The position numbers were made by a program, and so were the translations under genes. From a virus: 39,879 bases of DNA. The notes beneath the pieces were generated by a model that was not told the DNA's origin, ran no database searches, and was given only the letters and a program-made list of their open reading frames with translations. Shown in pieces: positions 1-7,226 of this stretch; positions within the stretch are counted from its first letter, which is position 1; every line of letters starts with the position of its first letter. The stretch is taken from the IMG/VR virus record IMGVR_UViG_3300035670_000548, positions 1-39,879 of that record; one strand, written 5' to 3'.

Positions 1-1024
1 CTGAGTCGAGTGCTTTAGAAACACTTACATGCTTCTCAAGAAGATTTCCTTGGATTCCGGTTACAGATCCAGTGTCATCTACGATAGCGATGTGCATCGC
101 ATCGTTCTTACCATTTCTTGATGCAGAGTATGCATTAGTTCTTGGTTTTGGTGCAATTGACTTCCAGTAAATGACTGAATTCGTCAAACCAAGAGTTTGT
201 TGATCATACCAATCGAGAACTTGACCTGCAGAAGCTCCAGAACTTGCTGATAGACCAGTGTTGATTCCTGAGTTGTTTACAAAATAAAGAGTATCTGATA
301 GACCAAATGAAGAAACCGAATTTCCTTCAGAATAAGTTATTGATGTCTCTGTTCCTGCAGAAGAAACTCTTGAAACAATCTTAACATCAATTGTGCTGCT
401 TCCGTTTGTGGTATCTGTAGAAACACCCGTGATAATCCCCTTCAGATAACCAGTAAATGAAGTTGTTGTTCCTACCCCTGCAATAGCAGTGCTTGTGATC
501 GCAGTTGTTATGCCATAACCGACTTGAGCGCCAATATTGCTTAGATCAGTTGTATTGATGCCAATTGTTTGATCTGCAAAATCATCAATAAAGCAAACTT
601 TCAAGTTATTTGCCCAAGAACCTGGATTCTTTGCTGCATAAACAAACTCTACTCCTTCACCGGACCAAGAATTATTGTAATTATCGTAGTTCTTGATCTT
701 TGCACTGCTTGTAGCCGCATAACCAACAGCAGCATTTGCATTGTTTAGTGCAGTTCCATCAACTCTTGCTACCTTGAGAACACCACCATATGATAGGAAT
801 GATGATGCGGTCATCCAATACTCATACTGAGCATCAGTTGAGATTGGTTTTCCGAAAGTGTTAATTAGTTCTTGCTCTGTTGTGATGTCAATTGCTTGCT
901 CTACAGGACCAATTGCAAAAGGTCCCGCAATTGCACCAATATTATCCAATACATTATCAGCTCTCCCAACAGTTAAATCAACTTCCCTAGTAAGTACTCC
1001 AGGAGATAATTGAGGAGTCGCCAT
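1..1024 (-). CDS. gp18: Contractile tail sheath protein, gp18-like (partial, C-terminus beyond window)
   Basis: This encodes the subunit of the contractile sheath that surrounds the tail tube and drives it through the host envelope. 341 residues are visible; T4 gp18 has about 659, so roughly half is missing past base 1. The N-terminus begins MATPQLSPGVLTREVDLT, the strongly conserved start of marine T4-like sheath proteins. A globular region with YEYWMTASSFLSYGGVLKVARV follows, where the sheath fold begins. The start ATG (1024-1022) is preceded by a clear GGAG ribosome site about eight bases upstream, and an AATAAATA late-promoter octamer lies 35 bases upstream. It follows gp17 and a small zinc-ribbon gene, as expected for T4-type order. 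The family call is from remembered sequence similarity; the missing C-terminal half was not seen. Confidence 0.93.
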   Translation of the reverse strand, partial: MATPQLSPGVLTREVDLTVGRADNVLDNIGAIAGPFAIGPVEQAIDITTEQELINTFGKPISTDAQYEYWMTASSFLSYGGVLKVARVDGTALNNANAAVGYAATSSAKIKNYDNYNNSWSGEGVEFVYAAKNPGSWANNLKVCFIDDFADQTIGINTTDLSNIGAQVGYGITTAITSTAIAGVGTTTSFTGYLKGIITGVSTDTTNGSSTIDVKIVSRVSSAGTETSITYSEGNSVSSFGLSDTLYFVNNSGINTGLSASSGASAGQVLDWYDQQTLGLTNSVIYWKSIAPKPRTNAYSASRNGKNDAMHIAIVDDTGSVTGIQGNLLEKHVSVSKALDS

Positions 1025-1058
1025 GTTTTTCTCCGTAAATCTCAGTTTATCTAAAAAA

Positions 1059-1066
1059 TATTTATT
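1059..1066 (-). promoter_or_regulatory. T4-type late promoter octamer (AATAAATA) ahead of gp18
   Basis: Read on the minus strand the bases are AATAAATA, matching the NATAAATA form of T4-like late promoters, which are read by polymerase carrying the phage gp55-type sigma. It sits in the 82-base gap between the zinc-ribbon gene and gp18, 35 bases ahead of the sheath ATG. This leaves room for a short leader with its GGAG site. It is the only late octamer in the window that does not overlap a stop codon. Confidence 0.7.
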
Positions 1067-1106
1067 AAAATGTTATTTTTCAGGGGGGAAACATGACGCG
1101 AACTAT

Positions 1107-1337
1107 CTACCAGTCAGGATACTCCCATTTATCAATAACTCTAGTAACCATTTTACTTGTAACAACTCTCTTAATTGTACAGTCTTTACATTCATATGAA
1201 TATGATGATGCTACTGGACCTCTTTCCTTATGAGTCCTATAAAAACTTTCTATTAGATTTTTAACTTCTCCACAAGATCTGCACTTCCTATCAGTAAGCA
1301 ATAAATGACTAAGTTTTATTTGCTTATCTAGATCCAT
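1107..1337 (-). CDS. Small zinc-ribbon-like protein between gp17 and gp18 (76 aa)
   Basis: Function unknown. The protein carries two CxxC pairs (CRSCGEVK and ECKDC, about 28 residues apart), which is the layout of a four-Cys zinc ribbon, plus a basic C-terminal half (IKRVVTSK). I chose ATG 1337-1335, not the in-frame GTG at 1352. The ATG overlaps the terminase stop as TAATG, and a GGAG ribosome site lies eight bases before it, which points to translation coupled to gp17. Similar CxxC-x(n)-CxxC proteins in phages are often HNH or recombination-endonuclease relatives, but no HNH residues are visible here. A DNA- or packaging-associated role is only an inference from position. Confidence 0.75.
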   Translation of the reverse strand: MDLDKQIKLSHLLLTDRKCRSCGEVKNLIESFYRTHKERGPVASSYSYECKDCTIKRVVTSKMVTRVIDKWEYPDW

Positions 1338-2980
1338 TACATATACTCCCACATGTATGATCTATCACCATATTCATCAGTAAACCATCTATCACCATCC
1401 GCATCTACAAAACTATTTCCGTCAAGACCATCTGATATAAAACCAAAAGGTGCCATATCTTGTTCTATTTGATTTTTTTGTTCTTCATATAATCTCTTCC
1501 TAACATCCTGATCAGTGAGTTCTTTGAAATAATCTTGGGCGACTAACCAAGCATAAATTACGAGGCACATTGCTAAATCATCATTACATCCTTCCTCAGC
1601 TTCAAATGAGTTATGCTTTTGAATAAATGTTGTTAGTTCTGAAATTATCTCATAATCATTTAAGTAAAGTTTATCCTCCTCAATCATAGTTTTGAGGTTA
1701 AGACAACCAACCTTCTTGACAGTTTTGGACATTTTTACGCCAAGTTGAGTTTTCTTTCCAGAAAAACCTTGTCCAACTATCTGACCGGCTCTACCTCTCA
1801 TTGAGCACATGAGGAGATTCTTGTATTCTAGATCATATTGAAGAATGCTAGCTACTTGATCTCCAACATCATTTACTTCACATAGGATATATGCTTCGTT
1901 ATAACTTTTCCCAACCTCATCAATAATGCTTGGGAAAAGCATTGGTTTGATTTCATTATTTCTATACTTAGCAACCACCTTATGTGGAAACTGTGTAATG
2001 TCTACAACAGTGAAAGCCGAATAATCATTTCCAACGCCCCTAGCAACATCCACAGTGATCAAATAGTCGTTATTCTCTATAGGATCCACATATACATCTA
2101 AACCTGCGCTACGGGTCTTAGGGTGGTCGTAGACGAGGTTTCTAAGTTTAGATGGTGCAATCAGAGTATCGACAGATCCTAAAAATTCACATTCAAACTC
2201 AACTTTAAATTGTTGTTCTGATGTGTTTGCAATTGTCTGTTGTTTCCATTGCTCATCTCTTCCAGGAACTTCAGACCAATGAACATCAGTATATACATAT
2301 TCATTCTTTCCTTTTTCTGCATCATGCCACATACGGTAGAAATGATTCATACCATGTGGTGTTGATACAATAATTACTTTTGTGTTTTTACCCGAAGTAA
2401 TTGTTGGATATACTGAAGCAAAGAACGAATCTGCGATGTGATTTGGAACGAACGCAAATTCGTCCAAAAATAAGATATTGAATGACATACCACGAACCGC
2501 AGAAGCAGAAGTAGAAGCAGCCAAGATCTTACTTCCGTTCTCAAGTTCAAGAGAACCTTTGTTCCAAGAGATGATTCCTTGCTGCATCCACTTTGGTAAG
2601 TTTTCATATGCTGTCTGCAATCTGTCTAATAGTTCTCTAGCAGTTGCTGCTTTGTTTGCAAGAATACCTATATTTACATTATCATTGAATACTGCATAAT
2701 GAAGAAGAAAAGATACCACAGTGGTAGATTTACCTGTCTGACGAGGCATCTTACAGATATTAAATCTGTGTTGGTGGAAATTTTTAATTAACTTCTCTTG
2801 AAAATGATATGGTTTGAAGGTTTGTAGGCCATGATCCAGAGTAACAATCTTTACATAATTATTTGCAAAGTAAACTGGATCTTCTTGACATTTTAAAAAC
2901 TCAAGAACCTGTTCTTCAGTAAACTCAATTGGAGTATTGGCCTTCTTCAGTAAAGGATTACCAAGATATACATCACTCAT
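1337..2980 (-). CDS. gp17: Terminase large subunit, gp17-like (packaging ATPase and nuclease)
   Basis: This is the motor that pumps DNA into the prohead and cuts the concatemer. The 547 residues (T4 gp17 has 610) contain an N-terminal ATPase with Walker A RQTGKST at about 80-86, Walker B ILFLDE at about 169-174 and a coupling motif VIIVSTPHG at about 202-210. A C-terminal RNase H-like nuclease follows, with acidic residues in TVDVARG (Asp 311), YILCEVND (Glu 368) and CNDDLAM (Asp 467/468). All expected catalytic residues are present, so it should be active. The ATG at 2980 has an AAAGG about nine bases upstream and lies six bases after the preceding 424-aa gene. In T4 gene 17 directly follows gene 16; here about 3.8 kb of other genes lies between them. 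Confidence 0.97.
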   Translation of the reverse strand: MSDVYLGNPLLKKANTPIEFTEEQVLEFLKCQEDPVYFANNYVKIVTLDHGLQTFKPYHFQEKLIKNFHQHRFNICKMPRQTGKSTTVVSFLLHYAVFNDNVNIGILANKAATARELLDRLQTAYENLPKWMQQGIISWNKGSLELENGSKILAASTSASAVRGMSFNILFLDEFAFVPNHIADSFFASVYPTITSGKNTKVIIVSTPHGMNHFYRMWHDAEKGKNEYVYTDVHWSEVPGRDEQWKQQTIANTSEQQFKVEFECEFLGSVDTLIAPSKLRNLVYDHPKTRSAGLDVYVDPIENNDYLITVDVARGVGNDYSAFTVVDITQFPHKVVAKYRNNEIKPMLFPSIIDEVGKSYNEAYILCEVNDVGDQVASILQYDLEYKNLLMCSMRGRAGQIVGQGFSGKKTQLGVKMSKTVKKVGCLNLKTMIEEDKLYLNDYEIISELTTFIQKHNSFEAEEGCNDDLAMCLVIYAWLVAQDYFKELTDQDVRKRLYEEQKNQIEQDMAPFGFISDGLDGNSFVDADGDRWFTDEYGDRSYMWEYM

Positions 2981-2986
2981 AAAAAA

Positions 2987-4261
2987 TTACCTTTGTTCAA
3001 TCCAGTTCAATACTGCAAGTGCTGCTTTGTTAGTATTTGGAGAAGCACAAGCAAGGGTATAAGTATCACTAATTGTTCCAATACCACTTCTACCTATCTG
3101 AAGTGATGCTTTTTCATCAACATCAATCAGTGCTGCACCACCACCAACAACAAATCCGTTCAATAAAGTATCTCCTCCAGTTAATGCAGTTTGAGTAATA
3201 TTGTATTGCATAAAAGAATTTGGATCTGGATGATCTACCCAAGTTCCTCCAGTTAGTGTTGCATTTTGAATAAGTTTCCAATAAACATTAGTGTTATCAT
3301 TAGTTGCTGCCTGTAATGACCTCAGAAGCATTACACCAGTTAAATTATTACTCTTCAAACGAATACTTATAATTGGATAGAATATATTTGCAGATGTCAT
3401 TGTTGTTCCCGTGATGGGGTTTGCAATACTCAAAAGAGTTCCAAGTTTTTCTGGTTCTCCTTCCTGAATAAGAGAATTGGAACCTTGATACATGTAATGA
3501 GTTCCTGCAACACCAGTTACATTCTCAATCTCAACTCGAATGGGAAGGAATGGTGTAGAACACCAAACTTTATCTTGAATATTTGAGTTATCAAAAGTAT
3601 GACTCTTGATCGTTTCTCCCTTCATTAACCAAGCAAAATCTACAGTTCCTGCACCATACCATTCATAATTAATAGAGATCATTTGTTGTTTTGTTGGATC
3701 TGCAATTACACCAGTCCAACCATTGCCATCAAATTTTTCTCCATTCCAATCACCTCTACCTACTCTTACTTCTGTGGTAATTCCAGTTGTAGATGTGCGA
3801 ATTACATACGAATATGTTCCACCATCATCCTCAAAATAAGCACCATTGTATTCATCAAATAGACCAAATCTTCTACGAATACCTACTTGAGGTTGTTCTA
3901 ATCTGATTGCAAATGCTAATGTTGCTGGTCTACCAGGAATATATCTCATTACATTCTTGGTCTGTCTGATAACTTTACTACCTGAAGTAGAACCAACTTG
4001 CATAATTACATTACTGGCATTTGCATTATGAGTTGCAGTTCCAACACCAACTACACTTTCATCCCAAACATCAGTTTCTTTACCATATTGAAAGGTATTA
4101 AAGAAAACTGTTTGAAAAGGTGCTACTTTTAATCTATTATTATTAGAAAAATTAGGTCTCCAATCAGTTTGATTTCCCCAATGATCTGCAATATTGAAAA
4201 CTTCAAAAAGAGTTCTTTCTTGATTTAAAAAATCCTGTTCATTTTTATTCCACTGAGCCAT
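2987..4261 (-). CDS. Putative virion structural protein inserted between terminase genes (424 aa)
   Basis: Function unproven. The core from about residue 125 to 260 (GRPATLAFAIRL, RFGLFDEYNGAYFEDDGGTY, YEWYGAGTVDFAWL, STPFLPIRVEIENVTG) resembles a beta-rich family I recall from many marine phage genomes and usually labelled structural protein. The protein has no signal peptide or membrane segment and is rich in Thr, Asn and Gly, like capsid- or tail-decorating proteins. It begins three bases after the 102-aa gene, with GGGGTG as a plausible ribosome site, and ends six bases before gp17, so it is co-transcribed with packaging genes. A head decoration, a fibre and an internal protein are all possible; position alone does not decide. 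Confidence 0.72.
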   Translation of the reverse strand: MAQWNKNEQDFLNQERTLFEVFNIADHWGNQTDWRPNFSNNNRLKVAPFQTVFFNTFQYGKETDVWDESVVGVGTATHNANASNVIMQVGSTSGSKVIRQTKNVMRYIPGRPATLAFAIRLEQPQVGIRRRFGLFDEYNGAYFEDDGGTYSYVIRTSTTGITTEVRVGRGDWNGEKFDGNGWTGVIADPTKQQMISINYEWYGAGTVDFAWLMKGETIKSHTFDNSNIQDKVWCSTPFLPIRVEIENVTGVAGTHYMYQGSNSLIQEGEPEKLGTLLSIANPITGTTMTSANIFYPIISIRLKSNNLTGVMLLRSLQAATNDNTNVYWKLIQNATLTGGTWVDHPDPNSFMQYNITQTALTGGDTLLNGFVVGGGAALIDVDEKASLQIGRSGIGTISDTYTLACASPNTNKAALAVLNWIEQR

Positions 4262-4264
4262 TAA

Positions 4265-4573
4265 TCATTCACCCCAAGTTAATCTTTCTGGTTGATATCT
4301 CTGTACATTTTTGATTCTTGATGCTTGTGGAGCTGCTGGATAAATGTTATGAACAATAGCTCCAGGATATTCTCCTTGAAGATGCTCTGCAAGTTCATTC
4401 TTGTTCATCATTCTACCTTCAACTTCCATCCTATAAATTTTTCCTTCCCAAACTACATCAGCAACAAATGATTCTTTCGCCACTTCAGGTTCCGAACTAT
4501 TAATGTAAAGATTTCCGTTGAAATCTCCAGAGATATTTACTGACTCTGATAAGAATTGTTTAAAACTTTTCAT
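4265..4573 (-). CDS. Putative capsid-internal protein with targeting-peptide-like N-terminus (102 aa)
   Basis: The N-terminus MKSFKQFLSES resembles the T4 capsid-targeting peptide of internal proteins (form MKTYQEFIAE), which the gp21 prohead protease removes after a (Leu/Ile)-x-Glu site. Here LSE at residues 8-10 would be the cut. Residues about 40-80 (VVWEGKIYRMEVEGR, then NELAEHLQGEYPGAIVHNIYP) match in pattern the region 545-595 of the neighbouring 684-aa protein (LNWRGKYFMIKLFF, then NRQEVQSQIEKVYPGSKVQSYYV), so the two share a small domain. It starts one base after that gene stops (TAA-A-ATG) and is probably translated by coupling. Packaging inside the capsid and ejection with DNA is an inference from the N-terminus and neighbours. 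Confidence 0.75.
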   Translation of the reverse strand: MKSFKQFLSESVNISGDFNGNLYINSSEPEVAKESFVADVVWEGKIYRMEVEGRMMNKNELAEHLQGEYPGAIVHNIYPAAPQASRIKNVQRYQPERLTWGE

Positions 4574-4574
4574 T

Positions 4575-6629
4575 TTAGTTACAGTTCCAACGACGTAGTG
4601 CTTTGTTGATTCTTGAATCTGGATCTCTCGCAGTTTCAGCAGAAGTTAGTTTTGACTTCATACCTTCCATACGACGGCAAAAGGACTTGCGACGTTCAGC
4701 CCTCTTGCCCGTAGGCTTTTTTTCAGTTACTGCAGTTTGTAGTTTTGAACCTGGATTCTCCCTACGATATGCATTGACCGCTTTCTGACTTAAACCATCA
4801 GTTTTATCTTGACGATTTACTTTTTGCCAATCTTCTACTTGAAGAAATTGTTCACCTGGTTTAATGTCAGAAACATAGTAAGATTGAACTTTTGAACCTG
4901 GGTAAACCTTTTCAATTTGAGATTGAACTTCTTGACGATTTGGTTTTGTTGTTTGTGGGAAGAACAATTTGATCATAAAATACTTTCCTCTCCAATTAAG
5001 AGTAACTAGAATAATATTTCCAGTTTTTGATGGGATGCGAACTGCTTCCTCCACCTGTTCAATTTGATCTGGTTTGATAAGATCTATTATTTCTACAAAA
5101 GTATCTCCATTCAAATCTTCAATAGTTTCCTCACTAACTGACTTCCAACCACCACCTTCTGATTTATATCCCTTCGCAGCCCAACCATTTGCATATGCTG
5201 AAGGATAAACATCAAACTTTGCCTTTGCCTTTGCTTTCCACTTAGCCCAAAGTTTTGGATTAGTTGGTTTGTTTTCTTCTTCCAAATCAAACTCTTCAGG
5301 AACACAATTTGGAACTTCTTTTCCATTTTTCTTTTTCATTCCAACTTGCTTATAACCAGTCCAGCAAGGATCTTTTGCCTCTTTCATTTCACTATCTTTC
5401 ATGATGGCTCCATTTGGCATTAAATGATATCCCTTTGGAATTGGTTTACACTTATTTTCTCTGTTGCAAAAATATTGACCTTCTGGACACTTATTTTTCT
5501 CTTCATCCATAGAATTATGAACATTATGCTCACCACTATCAATGTAATCTGCGGCCGCATCAATATAATCTGCTGCTTTTGTTATCTTTGATTGAACCCA
5601 TGCTTCTACATTTCCTTCGCCTTTCATTTTTTTCTTAAGACGATCTGCTGCTCTTTTAATTGTTTCAAGTTCTGAACGAATCATAGAATGTTCGTGATCA
5701 GGTTCTTTTCTTTTAGTAGATTCTTGAAAATTTTTAATAGTCATTTTATCCCACATTTCTGGTCCGTATGAGCACTGGTTTCTAGTTTCCATTTTCTTAC
5801 ACTTAATACAATATCTTTTCTCTTCCATTTCTTCTCCACGAAGTTGTTGAAGATGAACTCTTCTTTCTGCCGCAGGAGAACTTTTCAACCATGGGTCATC
5901 ATATTGGCCACTTTCAACTTTCTTTTTTCTAGAAGCATCTACTTTCTTTTGTTGATTTTCCCTTCTTATTTCATCTTGTGTTTTTCCACCATAGGTCACA
6001 TTGGATTTTTGTGGTTTGATGGATTGATAAATTTTTCCACCAGATGCAGTACGACCAATTTCTTTTCTACCTTTCAGTCTGTCTAAAAGACCTTCATCAA
6101 TTTTATTTGATGACATAATTGGTTTTCCTCCTTTTCCTGGACGATCTGCTACTGGATCTTTTTCTCTCTTTCTTTTTACTGCAGCAGCAATTTCATCTTT
6201 AGACATTTTTGCTGCTTTTTCCCTCGATAAACATTTTGGTTTTGGTTCACCAGGTTCACGAGCACATTTACCAATTCTTTCGCCTTTAGTGTTATAGCGA
6301 TCCCATCCACCGCCGCCAACTCCACCTTCTCCACCAGTTCCAAACCACTTACGAAGATCTTCGTAAGCCATACCTCTTTTAGTGTGCTTTATTTCCCCCT
6401 TTTCTTTTGCAATCAATTTTTTAGATGTGGTTGCAAAATTTGCAGTTGGATTTTCGTCAGGAACCAATTTTGGTTTCTTATCATATTCATCAACATCACC
6501 ATCGTTGTCCCAATCCACATATTGGACAGTTGCGTGCTTTACTAACTGCTTTACATCTAAATTTGGATCCAACTGATGTTGTTTTCCTTTTAAATGTGGT
6601 GTTTTGTGGGAGAACTTTTGACTTTTCAT
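4575..6629 (-). CDS. Modular basic, Cys-containing protein built from several small phage modules (684 aa)
   Basis: No single function is recognised. Modules are separated by charged linkers. An EF-hand-like loop with Asp at 39, 41, 43, 45, 47 and 50 and Gly 44 is followed by a Lys/Arg-rich stretch at about 86-170 (GKCAREPGEPKPKC, AVKRKREKDP). A CIKCKK...C metal-site-like piece lies at 274-286 and a helical ITKAADYIDAAADYID region at 349-364. Two Cys-pair pieces follow at 380-445, one of them DPCWTGY...VPNC. KFDVYPSAYANGWAAKGYK lies at 471-489 and a WRGKY...YPGSKV domain at 546-582. A basic end holds AYRRENPGSK, RRKSFCRRM and ALRRWNC (620-683). I recall several of these pieces as separate small proteins in marine phages. 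The ATG overlaps the stop of the 51-aa gene (ATGA). A packaged DNA- or host-interacting protein is the favoured guess. Confidence 0.8.
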   Translation of the reverse strand: MKSQKFSHKTPHLKGKQHQLDPNLDVKQLVKHATVQYVDWDNDGDVDEYDKKPKLVPDENPTANFATTSKKLIAKEKGEIKHTKRGMAYEDLRKWFGTGGEGGVGGGGWDRYNTKGERIGKCAREPGEPKPKCLSREKAAKMSKDEIAAAVKRKREKDPVADRPGKGGKPIMSSNKIDEGLLDRLKGRKEIGRTASGGKIYQSIKPQKSNVTYGGKTQDEIRRENQQKKVDASRKKKVESGQYDDPWLKSSPAAERRVHLQQLRGEEMEEKRYCIKCKKMETRNQCSYGPEMWDKMTIKNFQESTKRKEPDHEHSMIRSELETIKRAADRLKKKMKGEGNVEAWVQSKITKAADYIDAAADYIDSGEHNVHNSMDEEKNKCPEGQYFCNRENKCKPIPKGYHLMPNGAIMKDSEMKEAKDPCWTGYKQVGMKKKNGKEVPNCVPEEFDLEEENKPTNPKLWAKWKAKAKAKFDVYPSAYANGWAAKGYKSEGGGWKSVSEETIEDLNGDTFVEIIDLIKPDQIEQVEEAVRIPSKTGNIILVTLNWRGKYFMIKLFFPQTTKPNRQEVQSQIEKVYPGSKVQSYYVSDIKPGEQFLQVEDWQKVNRQDKTDGLSQKAVNAYRRENPGSKLQTAVTEKKPTGKRAERRKSFCRRMEGMKSKLTSAETARDPDSRINKALRRWNCN

Positions 6630-6781
6630 TCAACTGGATTTGATTTAGTTTCTTCACCTTTCGCTCTTTTTCTTCTCGCTGCACAATGAGCGCGTTGAGA
6701 AAATCCTTTTGGATTTGAGCAATCAATACTCTTTTTATATTTATTACTCCACTCTTCTTGAAACTGTTTAAATGTTTTCAT
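6626..6781 (-). CDS. Small protein with capsid-targeting-like N-terminus (51 aa)
   Basis: The reading frame starts MKTFKQFQEEW and continues with IDCSNPKGFSQRAHCAARRK to a very basic C-terminus. The first nine residues resemble the T4 internal-protein targeting peptide and the start of the 102-aa protein two genes on. The exact (Leu/Ile)-x-Glu cut site is absent; the nearest sequence is QEE. The second part is a two-Cys basic motif I recall from many marine phage proteins. It overlaps the end of gp16 by 14 bases and its TGA overlaps the ATG of the 684-aa gene (ATGA), so it fits the dense minus-strand gene chain. No good ribosome site is visible, which suggests coupled translation. Function unknown; capsid packaging is inferred. 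Confidence 0.78.
   Translation of the reverse strand: MKTFKQFQEEWSNKYKKSIDCSNPKGFSQRAHCAARRKRAKGEETKSNPVE
6738..6745 (-). promoter_or_regulatory. Possible internal late promoter octamer (AATAAATA)
   Basis: The minus strand reads AATAAATA inside the 51-aa gene, across its Asn-Lys-Tyr codons, about 110 bases ahead of the 684-aa gene. The match is as good as the other late octamers in the window. It lies in A-rich coding sequence, however, so chance occurrence is quite possible. If real, it would give the inserted capsid-protein genes their own late transcript. Confidence 0.3.
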
Positions 6782-7226
6782 CAGTAGATTGCTTTTTAAG
6801 TAGTTTTGCTAATTCTGCAGTTGAACCCACAAATAGTGCATTTGTAACGTTGGTGGGCCCTTTTGATTGCTTTTCTTCCTCTATGCCCTTCAATTTCTTC
6901 TGCAAATCCATTAACTTATCTGTTGCATCGGCAACATTTTTTATTAATTGTCCTGCAACTTCATATGCTCTAGGCATTTCACTTTCTTGTGCGAGTTCTA
7001 GAATTCCATTGATAGCTTCTTGACCCTTCTCAATTAATGAGTACAAATTTCCTCTAGTGTATTCATAATCCTTTTTTATATCTTCGTTTATAGAAGATAC
7101 TTTTTCTATTTTTTCTATATGAGAATGATCAATATCCTCACTCTTTTCTACACCATCGATAGGGACTATTTCTCCATCAACATTGAAAGTTTCATTTAAT
7201 TTTTCATATTTTTTTGTCATTTTCAT
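6768..7226 (-). CDS. gp16: Terminase small subunit, gp16-like
   Basis: This is the DNA-recognition and regulatory partner of the gp17 motor. The 152 residues compare with 164 in T4 gp16. The diagnostic central helical hairpin is present: DYEYTRGNLYSLIEKGQEA (about 53-71), then ILELAQESEMPRAYEVAGQL and an IKNVADATDKLMDLQKKLK helix. It corresponds to the T4 region with LELAQQSEHPRAFEV. N-terminal and C-terminal tails are charged and probably flexible. The ATG overlaps the gp15 stop as ATGA; a second ATG two codons later is an alternative start. Gene 17 does not follow directly: four other genes come first. Confidence 0.9.
   Translation of the reverse strand: MKMTKKYEKLNETFNVDGEIVPIDGVEKSEDIDHSHIEKIEKVSSINEDIKKDYEYTRGNLYSLIEKGQEAINGILELAQESEMPRAYEVAGQLIKNVADATDKLMDLQKKLKGIEEEKQSKGPTNVTNALFVGSTAELAKLLKKQSTDENI

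Noticed and set aside
6496-6726. Minus-strand 76-codon frame overlapping the start of the 684-aa gene
   Set aside because: It is out of frame with both the 51-aa and 684-aa genes, which have better starts, composition and recognisable motifs.
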